From Aestuariivivens sediminis (GTDB lineage Bacteria; Bacteroidota; Bacteroidia; Flavobacteriales; Flavobacteriaceae): DNA of 64,000 nucleotides. A program made the translations under genes and the position numbers. The notes under the pieces are model-generated. The model did no database searches and was not told the origin of the DNA. It saw only the letters and a list, made by a program, of their open reading frames with translations. Below, one piece after another: positions 45,200-54,442 of this stretch. Within the stretch, counting starts at the first letter, position 1, and every line of letters begins with the position of its first letter. The DNA lies in contig NZ_JAKMCP010000001.1 of the NCBI RefSeq assembly GCF_022662105.1, positions 868,001 through 932,000 on the forward strand, read 5' to 3'.

Positions 45200-45335
45200 A
45201 TTTGTTTGGCACGCAGGCAGGTATCCCTTGAACTATAAGGCCATTTGTTTGGCACGCAGGCAGGTATCCCTTGAACTATAAGGCCATTTGTTTGGCACGC
45301 AGGCAGGTATCCCTTGAACTATAGAGCCATAAATG
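45200..45335 (-). repeat. three extra copies of the tRNA-Arg 5' half
   Basis: The acceptor plus D-arm portion recurs (TATCCCTTGAACTATA on the plus strand at 45222, 45265 and 45308, with the intact gene at 45179), an exact period of 43 bp. Units are joined by a TTTGTTTGGCACGCAGGCAGG linker. The outermost copy reads ATAGAGCCA instead of ATAAGGCCA. No unit contains an anticodon. Confidence 0.9.
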
Positions 45336-45737
45336 GCGTCAGGCAGGCGGGGGTCCCATAGTCGCTATGCCCAATGGGTAGCAAACATACTAAACTTGGA
45401 TAACATAAAAAAGCTTAAATAAGTCGATGTTAAGGCATTCTATTGTGCTTCCCCCCTTATCTATGGTATTGAACAGATATGCAGCATGACCCGGATATTA
45501 AAGCAAAGGCATTTCAATAAGGAGATATAAAGCATATAATAGGTACGAAACCCCTATAAACTCACGGTGTTTGCTGCCTTTCCCGGAACTATACGAATCC
45601 CCTGTTTGAATTTTCCTGTACTTCTGTAGCAATCCTATCAAAATTTACTATCTTTAAATGCAACTTTGAGATCTCATGCATTTATGTATATTCATATATT
45701 ATATATATCACCTTCTAACCCATTAAATTATTGACTT
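45336..45737. other. intergenic region right of the tRNA array
   Basis: About 400 bp. The left end carries a CAGGCAGGCGGGGG remnant like the array linkers. The rest is AT-rich with no credible ORF. A TATCTTTA box near 45650 could serve the small downstream gene. Confidence 0.4.
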
Positions 45738-45926
45738 ATGGATTTCAAGAAAACCATTATTAATCTTTTCACTTGCCTTATTCTATCGCCTATTATTGTT
45801 TATATCATTTTAGGTATTGCCAGCTTAGCGGGATCGACTTACGAGATGTCGCACGGAGAAACCTGGATCATTTGGCTGCTTATGGCCATAATGATCAATC
45901 TATCGATTTCGAAGAAATCAACCTGA
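45738..45926 (+). CDS. small membrane protein, unknown
   Basis: A 62-residue ORF with two hydrophobic segments (LFTCLILSPIIVYIILGIASL and WIIWLLMAIMINLSI), a Lys at each end and a short polar turn. A terminator-like hairpin follows 64 bp later, which supports transcription here. No homologue is recognised, so it could also be a chance ORF. Confidence 0.45.
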   Translation: MDFKKTIINLFTCLILSPIIVYIILGIASLAGSTYEMSHGETWIIWLLMAIMINLSISKKST

Positions 45927-45989
45927 ATACGGAGACAGCCTATTTATTAGGCAGCTATCGTGTGGAAGGATTCCATTTTAATCACACCC

Positions 45990-46016
45990 AAAACCACTTC
46001 ATTGGAGTGGTTTTTT
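45990..46016 (+). terminator. rho-independent terminator
   Basis: AAACCACT, loop TCATTGG, AGTGGTTTTTT: a stable stem followed by a T run, 64 bp after the small ORF. Confidence 0.75.
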
Positions 46017-46265
46017 AGTGCTCTTCCGCTTTGGATCCAAACAGGTGAACCTCAGTAGTTCGCCAAAAAAACATATTTAGCGTGCTTTTAGTTGCCATTG
46101 AGGGCCCGATGTTTAAATTAGGACAACAACATCGGGAAATGGTTACAGCCTTTCCTTTTGTTGAAGAATTAAAATCACCCTTTATCATTATACACGCGGA
46201 GTTCCGGCACAATAAGGCTGTTCCATATAATATGGCAGAATTATAATTTATGACTTCTCATACCC
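46017..46265. other. intergenic, no recognisable gene
   Basis: About 250 bp between the terminator and the foldback element. Short open stretches are present in several frames but none has a start, length or composition that supports a gene. Confidence 0.4.
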
Positions 46266-46476
46266 ATTGGCATTTTGAATAAAATTTGTCAACCCGCCTG
46301 ACCGGACGGGTAGCTTCGAGTGAATTTATGGAATGAAATAAATTAGCCTGCCTGCCTTTGGTAGGTATGGAAAATCCCATTTTTGTTCTTAAACTCGTGT
46401 TCGCGATACCATTTTCTATGGAAAATCACTCCACCTGACATTCATTTGTAACCTATAAATCAAAATACACAACGCG
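46266..46476. repeat. dispersed foldback element, copy 1
   Basis: Shares long identity with 61095-61310, including a 41-bp exact match beginning GCATTTTGAATAAAATTTG at 46270 and a right end AAATACACAACGCG. It contains a CCCGCCT...CGGGTAG hairpin and a GCCTGCCTTTGGTAGG hairpin. The terminal inverted repeats are less well kept than in copy 2. It lies just upstream of mltF. Confidence 0.85.
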
Positions 46477-46528
46477 TTTCTCATTTATTTATGTATCTTA
46501 TTCACATTCAATTTATAAAACGCCTATA

Positions 46529-47992
46529 ATGTACTTTAAGCTAAGAACAATCGCTCTAATGGTATCCCTGTTTGTCATGTCCTGTGGACATATAAATGAA
46601 TCATCCGACATCAGGGATCCTCATAATTTTTATAAAAAAGGATTATCAAAACCCATTGCTTTTGATTTGGACAAGATTAAAGCCAGGGGTACTTTGCGTG
46701 CCATTGTCTTTGAAGGTCCCACGAGCTATTTTTTGTATAAAGGACAACCCATGGGTTTTGAGTATGAACTCCTAAAACATTTTGCCAAATATTTGGACGT
46801 CGATTTAAAGCTTATCGTTGCGAAGAATTTTGATGAATTAGGTGAACTTCTAAATACGGGAGAAGGGGATCTTATTGCCCATGGATTCACGGTAACCCTG
46901 GATCGCCAAAAATCGTTTTTGTTTTCAGATTATCTCTATCTCACCAAGCAAGTGTTGGTTCAAAAAAAGCCCGATAATTGGAGAAATATGAAACTTCATG
47001 AAATAGACAAAGTGCTGAAACACGACCCTATTCATTTGATTGGGGACACCGTAACCATCAGGGACCACTCTTCCTATAAGATGAGACTCGAAAATTTAAT
47101 GAATGAAATTGGCGGATTAATTCACATGAACATTGTCGATTCGGCGATTTCTACAGACGAATTAATTCATTTAGTGCATAACGGTGACATTAAATACACC
47201 ATTGCGGATAATACCATAGCGAAAGTTTTTGCATATCACTTTAAGGACCTCCATGTTTCTACACCCATTAGTTTTTCACAGCGGGCGTCCTGGGTCTTAA
47301 GAAAAAATACGTCTAAACTAAAAGCGGCTTTGGACCAATGGATTAGTTCCATGAAGAAGCGCACCGATTATTATGTCATTTACAATCGTTATTTTAAAAA
47401 CAGATCCAGCATATTAAGACATGTAGAGAGTGATTACTATTTTAACCGGACGGGACAAATCAGCCCCTATGACGATTTAATAAAAAAATATGCCGAAAAA
47501 CTTCCATGGGATTGGATCCTTCTGGCGAGCCAGGTCTATCAGGAATCGCGTTTTGACCCTAACGCCAAGAGTTGGGCCAGAGCCCATGGCTTAATGCAAA
47601 TTATGCCCTCTACCGCGAAAGAGCTTGGTATAAAAAATACGGCCAATCCCGAAGAAAGTCTAAAAGGGGGTACTTCCTATTTACTTGATCTGTGGAAGGC
47701 ATGGACATCCATTCCCGACCACAACGAACGTATCAAGTTTACCCTGGCAAGTTATAATGCGGGACTATACCACATTAAAGATGCGGTGCAACTCACCAAA
47801 ATAATGGGAGGCAATCCCATGCTCTGGGACGACCATGTTGAGCAAGCCGTACTAAAGTTAACCTTAAAAAAGTATTACACCTTACCGGACATTAAATACG
47901 GTTACGTTCAAGGGACCGAACCTGTGAACTACGTAAAAGATATTTTAAAACGGCACCGTTTGTATCAATCTTTTTTTGAAGAAGACATTTAA
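46529..47992 (+). CDS. mltF: membrane-bound lytic transglycosylase F
   Basis: A 487-residue lipoprotein (lipobox VMSCG). Two domains are seen. An SBP_bac_3-type ligand-binding domain (about 45-280: GTLRAIVFEGPTSYFLYKGQPMGFEYELLKHF, and DLIAHGFTVTLDRQKSFLFSDYL) is followed by an SLT transglycosylase domain (about 325-440). The catalytic Glu339 is in SQVYQESRFDPNAKSWARAHGLMQIMPSTAKELG. It cleaves peptidoglycan to 1,6-anhydro-muropeptides and may be regulated by the substrate-binding domain. Monocistronic. Confidence 0.93.
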   Translation: MYFKLRTIALMVSLFVMSCGHINESSDIRDPHNFYKKGLSKPIAFDLDKIKARGTLRAIVFEGPTSYFLYKGQPMGFEYELLKHFAKYLDVDLKLIVAKNFDELGELLNTGEGDLIAHGFTVTLDRQKSFLFSDYLYLTKQVLVQKKPDNWRNMKLHEIDKVLKHDPIHLIGDTVTIRDHSSYKMRLENLMNEIGGLIHMNIVDSAISTDELIHLVHNGDIKYTIADNTIAKVFAYHFKDLHVSTPISFSQRASWVLRKNTSKLKAALDQWISSMKKRTDYYVIYNRYFKNRSSILRHVESDYYFNRTGQISPYDDLIKKYAEKLPWDWILLASQVYQESRFDPNAKSWARAHGLMQIMPSTAKELGIKNTANPEESLKGGTSYLLDLWKAWTSIPDHNERIKFTLASYNAGLYHIKDAVQLTKIMGGNPMLWDDHVEQAVLKLTLKKYYTLPDIKYGYVQGTEPVNYVKDILKRHRLYQSFFEEDI

Positions 47993-48221
47993 ATACTTGT
48001 TTAGCATTCCTTTCGACGGTAAAGAGGGGTTCCCGATTGATTTTAATATCGATCTCAGAAAAAAAGGTAAGTATACCAACGAGAACCGGTAAATTAACAA
48101 CTGCAACGGACGCTATACGTAGCAGGCTAAAAAAGAGCATGGCTATTTTTCATACCTCCAAAACAGTCGCTCCTTTTTAACCTATTCCATTCATGATGAC
48201 GATGGTCACTCCCTATGGAAC

Positions 48222-49619
48222 CTACTTCACAAGTAAGAATTTAAAGGTAACCGGGGTTTGCAAGGTGACCGGGTTATTTTTTGGATTAAACAAGATCACC
48301 TGAACATTTGCCTGTCCATTACCATCAATACTTTGCAGATAGACTGATAATATACATCCCTGTAAATCAATATCGGCCGACGCCAGAAAAATATCCCCCA
48401 TTTCAAAAGGTTTGTCCGCCGGAGGATCGACCTTCAGACTATTGGGTGAATACCAGGCAGTATTAGGCCCAATAACGCCGTTACTTCCAACAGGAATATT
48501 AAAAGAGCCATCGGCACTGGTGGAAACAGGTGGTGAGATAATGGTAACATTACCCGGGGTGTTTTCAATTACAATGCCTGTGCCCGCAGTAAGTGTTGTT
48601 AAATTGAAGGTATTGGTCGTGCCATCTCCAATTAAAATTTCACCATCTGCAACAGCAGAGGCATCGAGACCTGTACCTCCATTTTCAAGCGGTAAAATAT
48701 CGGTCACCTTGGTGGTTAGGTTTATCGTATTGTTCGCAATATCTTCATTAAGAATGGTTTCATTTAAGATCTCAGAGGTCTCCACAGCACCCTCAGCAAT
48801 ATCTTCGGCCAGAATGGTTTCATTTAAAATCTCTGAGGTCTCCACAGCACCCTCAGCAATATCTTCGGCCAGAATGGTTTCATTTAAAATCTCTGAGGTC
48901 TCCACAGCCCCCTCGGCAATATCTTCAGCCAGAATGGTTTCATTTAAAATCTCTGAAGTTTCAACCGCACCCTCCGCAATATCTTCAGCCAGAATGGTTT
49001 CATTTAAAATCTCTGAGGTCTCCACAGCACCCTCAGCAATATCTTCAGCCAGAATGGTTTCATTTAAAATCTCTGAAGTTTCAACCGCACCCTCCGCAAT
49101 ATCCTCGGCAAGGATTTCTTCATTGAGTATTTTTTCTGTTGTAATGGCATCATCGGCAATATCGTCGGTATAAAAAGCATAAGGCACTGCCATAAATTTC
49201 TGATTGCTCACTATTTTGTAATTACCGTCATTTTTGGTGGATATTTCCACCTTTAAGAACTGATCTGCGTCAATCCAGGGAATATCCAGTAGCCTTGAAT
49301 AGGTTGAACTGGACACCACCCCTTTTCCTATAACCAGGTTAAACAGACCATAGGCATCTGTGGTGGTCACATGTGTTTCTTCCCACTGGACTGCTCCATC
49401 CAGCCCTTTTGTAATGGTGAACCGCACGCCAATTTCCCGATTATACAGTGGTTTTGCTTCTATATCGAGACCCACAATCTCTTGCGTTTCATCGTTAAGG
49501 GCGACAGCTTGATAATATATGCCGTCCAGATTCCCTATGCGCTGTGCCGAAACAAAATTAACAGCGATACTAAAAATTACGATTAATAAAATATATTTAA
49601 ATTTTTTCATGACAATCAA
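48222..49619 (-). CDS. secreted repeat protein (ILNETILAEDIAEGAVETSE repeats)
   Basis: A 465-residue protein with a signal peptide (IVIFSIAVNFVSA). An N-terminal domain (about 30-150) of IYYQAVALND, YNREIGVRFTITKGLDG and GLFNLVIGKG type is followed by six 20-residue repeats (60-bp DNA units) at about 155-280. A beta-rich C-terminal domain comes last. Repeats of the form I-x-x-x-T-I-x-x-x-D-I-A-x-G-A resemble stalk segments of trimeric fibres and adhesins. It is the last of three co-oriented surface genes (14-bp gap to the beta-barrel gene). Function unknown. Confidence 0.8.
   Translation of the reverse strand: MIVMKKFKYILLIVIFSIAVNFVSAQRIGNLDGIYYQAVALNDETQEIVGLDIEAKPLYNREIGVRFTITKGLDGAVQWEETHVTTTDAYGLFNLVIGKGVVSSSTYSRLLDIPWIDADQFLKVEISTKNDGNYKIVSNQKFMAVPYAFYTDDIADDAITTEKILNEEILAEDIAEGAVETSEILNETILAEDIAEGAVETSEILNETILAEDIAEGAVETSEILNETILAEDIAEGAVETSEILNETILAEDIAEGAVETSEILNETILAEDIAEGAVETSEILNETILNEDIANNTINLTTKVTDILPLENGGTGLDASAVADGEILIGDGTTNTFNLTTLTAGTGIVIENTPGNVTIISPPVSTSADGSFNIPVGSNGVIGPNTAWYSPNSLKVDPPADKPFEMGDIFLASADIDLQGCILSVYLQSIDGNGQANVQVILFNPKNNPVTLQTPVTFKFLLVK
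48752..49131 (-). repeat. 60-bp tandem coding repeats
   Basis: Six units of exactly 60 bp. Two adjacent units (48781-48840 and 48841-48900) are base-for-base identical. Two alternative junction sequences (GAGGTCTCCACAGC and GAAGTTTCAACCGC) recur at 120-bp spacing, which indicates higher-order duplication or gene conversion. Confidence 0.9.
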
Positions 49620-49633
49620 ATTAATGGTTTTTA

Positions 49634-50257
49634 CTATTCAGTTAAATTAAAGGCAAGACCCAAGGTGATCCCGAAGCTTCTGTTAGCCGTTGTCTGACCC
49701 GAATCTTCTTCTATATTACTCAGTCCAAATAGATACAGCCCTTCTGCATAGGCCGATATGAAATTAGAAATTTTAAAGTTGAGTCCAATGTTTCCTATGA
49801 GTCCAAAATCTGATTTTTTCAATATCCCGGACTCCGTAATATTAAACTCCTCGTTGTTTAACACCTGAGTCCCCCGTAATAAATGTCCATAGTAGGCATT
49901 AATAACAGCATAGGGACTGAACACGCGTTTTTTTAACATATAGCCTCCCCCAACTTTCAGCTCTGCATACTCCAGGCGCCATGAGTAGTTCGTATTGTCA
50001 TAAACGTAGTTAGCACCTCCGTTCCGCTTGCCCAGGCCTGCTTTTAACATGATATTATTGTCAAAAATATTACGGTATCCTATACCGTAAGCGCCTGTAA
50101 AAATCGATTGATAATCAGAATTTAGTTTGTTGTTATCGCTATCCACAAACCTAAAGGTACTGGTCAATTGAGACGCCTCCAAGGTTAAACTTGACTCTTG
50201 TGCATAACCTGTAAGTGCTATAAGAGTCGTGGTTAATACTAGTATAATTCTTTTCAT
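49634..50257 (-). CDS. outer-membrane beta-barrel protein, unknown
   Basis: A 207-residue protein with a signal peptide (TTTLIALTGYAQ). Strands such as FTGAYGIGYRNIFDNNIMLKAGLG and FGLIGNIGLNFKISNFISAYAEGLYLFGL, with a C-terminal RSFGITLGLAFNLTE, suggest a small eight-stranded barrel. It lies between the sorting-tail protein and the repeat protein, so it could be the membrane anchor of a surface assembly. No family name recognised. Confidence 0.75.
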   Translation of the reverse strand: MKRIILVLTTTLIALTGYAQESSLTLEASQLTSTFRFVDSDNNKLNSDYQSIFTGAYGIGYRNIFDNNIMLKAGLGKRNGGANYVYDNTNYSWRLEYAELKVGGGYMLKKRVFSPYAVINAYYGHLLRGTQVLNNEEFNITESGILKKSDFGLIGNIGLNFKISNFISAYAEGLYLFGLSNIEEDSGQTTANRSFGITLGLAFNLTE

Positions 50258-50265
50258 ATTAATGC

Positions 50266-50799
50266 TTATTTAGATATTATTAATTTACTGACGGATCGTT
50301 TATTGTTCTCGTTTTGAACCTGTAAAAGGTATATGCCGGTAGCCCAGGTACTGCAATTAATGCGGTGTTCTTTTATGCTTTGAATGTGTTGTTCATAAAT
50401 AATATGCCCCTGTACGTTAGTAATCATTATAAAGGCTTCCTTTAACACAAGATTACTTTTTATGGTAATACTATATTGAGATGGGTTGGGAAAGACCTTA
50501 AGATCTAATGCCTCAAACGCATCCTGTTCTACCGGCACAATTTTATAACTGACCGGCTGCAGAAACCCCTGAGTGGCATTCAGGTTTTCAATATGTTGTG
50601 TATTGTAGGCTTGTCCAACGGTTTGCGCGTAAGAATGACCGCCTACCGATGAGGTGGAACCATAGCTCGAAACACTTTGCCTAGCTATCGTTTGCGCGTA
50701 ACTATAGGAGGAGAACAGCATAATAATCCATCCCAGATGGACCAGCCCTGTCCTAAATTTTACTTTTTCTAAAAGCGATTTAACACTCGATTTTTTCAT
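50266..50799 (-). CDS. secreted protein with type IX sorting tail
   Basis: Using the Met at 50799 (MKKSSVKSLLEKVKF) gives 177 residues; upstream residues in the longer frame are unlike a signal. A hydrophobic export signal (IIMLFSSYSYAQ) is followed by a short body and a type A sorting domain (LKVFPNPSQYSITIKSNL, ATGIYLLQVQNENNKRSVSKLIISK). The type IX system would export it, and PorZ in this window belongs to that pathway. First gene of the three-gene cassette. Confidence 0.82.
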   Translation of the reverse strand: MKKSSVKSLLEKVKFRTGLVHLGWIIMLFSSYSYAQTIARQSVSSYGSTSSVGGHSYAQTVGQAYNTQHIENLNATQGFLQPVSYKIVPVEQDAFEALDLKVFPNPSQYSITIKSNLVLKEAFIMITNVQGHIIYEQHIQSIKEHRINCSTWATGIYLLQVQNENNKRSVSKLIISK

Positions 50800-51417
50800 G
50801 GTTATAAAATTTAAATTCTTAGGTTGAAAGCAACACCATATGTTCCGTTCTATCCGGGTATAATTGCGGTAGAAGCTACTCGTTAAACGTCCTGCCCGGA
50901 CCAACAAAAAAACGGTTTAACCCCTGAAGGAGCCTTTTTGTTTTTTATCTATCCCTAAAATCAGAACACATGTGATTCAATCCCCTTTCAAATATAAAAC
51001 CCATAATTTTTTAATAACAATTTATTTGTTGAAATACTTATTTCATCAACTGTACTGCTCATTAACAGATCATTATCGCATTTTTGACATGGTTATACGG
51101 GGTATTCAGGGTTAACGTGTTCCGGTTATTTTTCCGATGTAAATACATGGGGCTCCAAAACAGGGCTCTCCGATGATGATGACAACAGATGCATCGCTTT
51201 GGTCGGTCTTGCCCTGCGCAAAACGATTTACCAACACCTTTTTTTCGCCCTTTAGCATAGCATTTTTGAAAGCCCCTATGAACTTTTAGACAAGGACGGA
51301 CGATGCACAGTATGTAGGACTTGTCCATAAAAGACAATTGAACCCCAAATACTATCTAAATACATAAATTATGGTTTCATCCTTCAGAATTTTAGTGGAT
51401 ATGATTATATTTAAAAT
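50800..51417. other. 618-bp intergenic region
   Basis: AT-rich spacer between divergent genes. It holds a weak hairpin-like AAAAACGG...CCTTTTT near 50912 but no supported gene. Confidence 0.4.
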
Positions 51418-52005
51418 ATGGTAAAAATTCTATTTCCACCAGTTATACTGGTCCTTTTAATTGCAATACTTTCAGCATCAGATGTTTTAAAAGAATTTGG
51501 TCTATTATATTACCCCATTTCATTTGGTCTGGTGATAGGCATTACAAATTTTAACAGGATCAGATTTAAAGTGCAACCTGTCATTCTAAAAATTAGTTTT
51601 TCAGCAGGCTTAAGTATTTTGGTGAGCCTCATCGCTTTTGTTATCGGTTATTACAGCCTGGCCATTTATGGTGTCTTTGAGGAGGATTTACAGCAGTTAT
51701 TTGGGGAGGATCGTTCAAAAATAGTCACCATTACTTTTGGCACTTGTGTGGTTGCCACCCTGGCACTATTCGTTTTATACCAGTTCGTTTTTAAACTGAA
51801 ATCCGGTCGATTTGGTTTTTATGTAAAATTAAGTGCCATAGTCCTACTGGTGATCTATTATTTCTTATTCTTTGAGCATTTTAAGACGAAGGAGACAATT
51901 AATGAAATATTCTATCCAAACACCATTTGGCAAGGCATTATGGCCCTGGCCTTGCAACTCATCCTTGTTCAAAAAAGAAGTCAAAAAGAGCGCGTAGGGG
52001 CATAG
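51418..52005 (+). CDS. multispanning membrane protein, unknown
   Basis: A 195-residue protein with about six hydrophobic helices. A central acidic loop (VFEEDLQQLFGEDRSKIV) is followed by FVFKLKSGRFGFYVKLSAIVLLVIYYFLFF. No recognised family. It is separated by 180 bp from the hybrid kinase. Confidence 0.65.
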   Translation: MVKILFPPVILVLLIAILSASDVLKEFGLLYYPISFGLVIGITNFNRIRFKVQPVILKISFSAGLSILVSLIAFVIGYYSLAIYGVFEEDLQQLFGEDRSKIVTITFGTCVVATLALFVLYQFVFKLKSGRFGFYVKLSAIVLLVIYYFLFFEHFKTKETINEIFYPNTIWQGIMALALQLILVQKRSQKERVGA

Positions 52006-52184
52006 TAAGGGCACACTTAAAGGACTGATATTTATCATAGTTAAAAAAAAGATAATACACTATTTTTAGTAATTAGACCTTAACCACGTGTATCATTAAA
52101 TCCATTAAACCCCTCATACAACACCTAAATGTAGCACTGTCCAACTATGTTTATCAACCCGGGGATAGTTCGGATATTATTGTC

Positions 52185-54236
52185 TTGAAGATCACCTGGT
52201 GGCTACTTAATGTAGGGGGTCTCCTGTTCCTATTGCCCTTTACGTTCCTCTATGGATTTACTTCAGGTTTATGGGTATATATATTGAACCTTTCGTTCAT
52301 TTTGGGTTTAGGCATGCCCCTAATCCTTTTTCATTTCGTTAGAAAACACATTGAAACCTATGCCTTTGCCACCCAATTGGTACTGGTCACGCTGGCCTCA
52401 GCAAAGGTATACTTAATGGGGGGTATGTTACATGTAGGCACCCCGGTTTATGTCGGGTTGATGGCCCCGGTTTATGCATTAACGCTGCCCAATAAAAAAA
52501 GAGCCGTATTTGTTTTTGTATTGTTGATCGTTTCCTTGATTACTGCTACCCTTTTAAATCCGCATCATCCGGACGATCATTTGTTTGCCCATTATTTTAT
52601 TGGATTGTTCATTTTTGCCTCATTCATATTCTTTACGTTGTACTATTACACCACAGCCCTGCAGAAAATCAAACGGCAAGAAAAAAAACAATTAAAGGAA
52701 CTGGATGAGCTTCGCACTAAATTTTACACCCACATTACCCATGAATTTAGAACTCCCGTAAATATCATCACCGGAATGGTCGATCAGATGAAAAACAACC
52801 CTTCAAGGTGGCTCCATGAAGGGCATAGTATAGTGAAACGAAACAGTATGAGTCTCATGAACCTTACGAATCAGTTACTGGATCTTTCAAAATTAGAAGC
52901 GAGTTCCATGCCGTTGCAACTCATTCAGGATGATTTGGCGATGTACATCCGTTATCTCGTGGAGTCCTTTCACTCACTCGCCGCGGTAAAGGCCATCACA
53001 CTCCATTTTTCAGCTGAACCCAAAACCATCCTAATGGATTTTGATCCCGACAAAATCCATGATATCATATACAATCTCATATCCAATGCCATTAAGTATA
53101 CGCCTCGAGCCGGTTCGGTAAAGATAAGACTTGCAGTAACTCAAGATCATATGCTGGAGTTAAGTGTTAAGGACACGGGCATTGGCATCCCAAAAAGCGA
53201 TCTTCACAAGATATTTGACCCTTATTTCCAGGCCAAAAACCATCTTGAAACACTTAAGGAAGGATCGGGCTTAGGCCTTGCTCTAACCAGGGAACTGGTG
53301 AAGCTCCTCAACGGCACCATATGTGTGGACAGTGTTTACAACAAGGGTTCTGTGTTCACCATAACACTCCCCATTACCAATACGGCGCAAAAGGTACAAC
53401 TTCCTTTAGCTACAGAGGGTTCTAGTGAAGATGCCTTTCGATCAAATCCTTTAACAGCTCCTGACAAAACCAAAAAGCAACTGACTTTGCTTATTGTTGA
53501 GGACAATGCCGATGTAATTCGATATCTTCAATCCTTACTCGAAGCAGATTATCATATAGAAATCGCCCGTAATGGATTTGAGGGCCTTAACAAAAGTTTG
53601 GATAAGATCCCGGATCTGATCATCAGTGATGTGATGATGCCTTTAATGGATGGATTCACCATGTGCAGGGAGTTAAAGGAAAATATCAAAACAAGTCATA
53701 TCCCGATAGTGCTTCTAACGGCTCGTGTGGATAGCCATTCCCGTAATGAAGGCCTTAAATCGGGCGCCGATGTTTACCTGGTAAAACCCTTTAATCGGGA
53801 TGAATTATTCATTCGTATAGAAAAACTAATAGAACTACGCCATAATCTGCAGTTACGATACCAATCATTTCCAACACCACACTTCAATCTCAATGCTCTG
53901 AAGAGTTCAACCCGCAACAAAGAGGATCTATTTTTACAAAATGTCCATAACATTCTGGAGGCCCATTTAAGTGATGAAGAATTTGGAATAGAGGCGTTAT
54001 GTCGTTCATTGGCCATGAGTCGCGCCCAATTATACCGTAAATTTTCTGCATTGACCAACACAACCGTTTATGCTTTTATTCGTACCCTCAGGCTTAAAAA
54101 GGCAAAGGAACTCCTTTTAACCACCGATCGAAATGTCACCGAGGTGGCTTACGATACCGGTTTTAAAAGCCTCGCGCATTTTAGTAGAATTTTTACGAAA
54201 GAATTTGGTCATGCCCCCAGTAAAACCAAAATGTAA
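52185..54236 (+). CDS. hybrid two-component sensor with AraC-type output (single polypeptide)
   Basis: A 683-residue protein with six membrane helices (about 5-155) and no periplasmic propeller. Histidine kinase with His186 in THITHEFRTP and HATPase motifs (NLISNAIKYTPRAG, DTGIGIP, GSGLGLAL). Receiver with Asp482 in LIISDVMMPLMDGF. C-terminal AraC HTH (about 580-680, SMSRAQLYRKFSALTNTTV, NVTEVAYDTGFKSLAHFSRIFTKEFG). The start is TTG at 52185: no ATG occurs between the in-frame stop at 52074 and this codon, and the first membrane helix begins at once. It probably controls the nearby esterase or rhamnosidase genes, by proximity only. Confidence 0.9.
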   Translation: MKITWWLLNVGGLLFLLPFTFLYGFTSGLWVYILNLSFILGLGMPLILFHFVRKHIETYAFATQLVLVTLASAKVYLMGGMLHVGTPVYVGLMAPVYALTLPNKKRAVFVFVLLIVSLITATLLNPHHPDDHLFAHYFIGLFIFASFIFFTLYYYTTALQKIKRQEKKQLKELDELRTKFYTHITHEFRTPVNIITGMVDQMKNNPSRWLHEGHSIVKRNSMSLMNLTNQLLDLSKLEASSMPLQLIQDDLAMYIRYLVESFHSLAAVKAITLHFSAEPKTILMDFDPDKIHDIIYNLISNAIKYTPRAGSVKIRLAVTQDHMLELSVKDTGIGIPKSDLHKIFDPYFQAKNHLETLKEGSGLGLALTRELVKLLNGTICVDSVYNKGSVFTITLPITNTAQKVQLPLATEGSSEDAFRSNPLTAPDKTKKQLTLLIVEDNADVIRYLQSLLEADYHIEIARNGFEGLNKSLDKIPDLIISDVMMPLMDGFTMCRELKENIKTSHIPIVLLTARVDSHSRNEGLKSGADVYLVKPFNRDELFIRIEKLIELRHNLQLRYQSFPTPHFNLNALKSSTRNKEDLFLQNVHNILEAHLSDEEFGIEALCRSLAMSRAQLYRKFSALTNTTVYAFIRTLRLKKAKELLLTTDRNVTEVAYDTGFKSLAHFSRIFTKEFGHAPSKTKM

Positions 54237-54442
54237 TCCCGTTTCCTTCCCTCCATTTTTTTCACTTCAACCTGAGACGCGCCGTTAAACATTTGATACC
54301 TAAAGACAAGCCTCTATGAGGAAAGTATATTAATTTTCCTCTTGAAAGCAACGACGTTCCGCATATGGAACTCCTCCTAAGAGAGGTATCTGTAGTATGC
54401 AGAACCGATGAATATAACCGTAAACTTAAAACCATTTGTACC

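Noticed and set aside
44880-45335. CRISPR-like interpretation of the regular repeats
   Set aside because: The repeated units are tRNA-Arg halves with constant linkers; there are no variable spacers and no cas genes.
46017-46250. possible gene remnant between the small membrane protein and the foldback element
   Set aside because: Short open stretches exist but translations show no continuous family similarity that I can recognise.
48412-49173. 253-residue plus-strand ORF opposite the repeat protein
   Set aside because: It exists because the 60-bp repeats lack stops in that frame. It has a low-complexity repetitive translation and no upstream signals; the minus-strand frame has a signal peptide and sensible domains.
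51062-51337. 91-residue minus-strand ORF
   Set aside because: Composition (many Cys, His, Arg), lack of similarity and lack of any signal suggest a chance ORF in a spacer.
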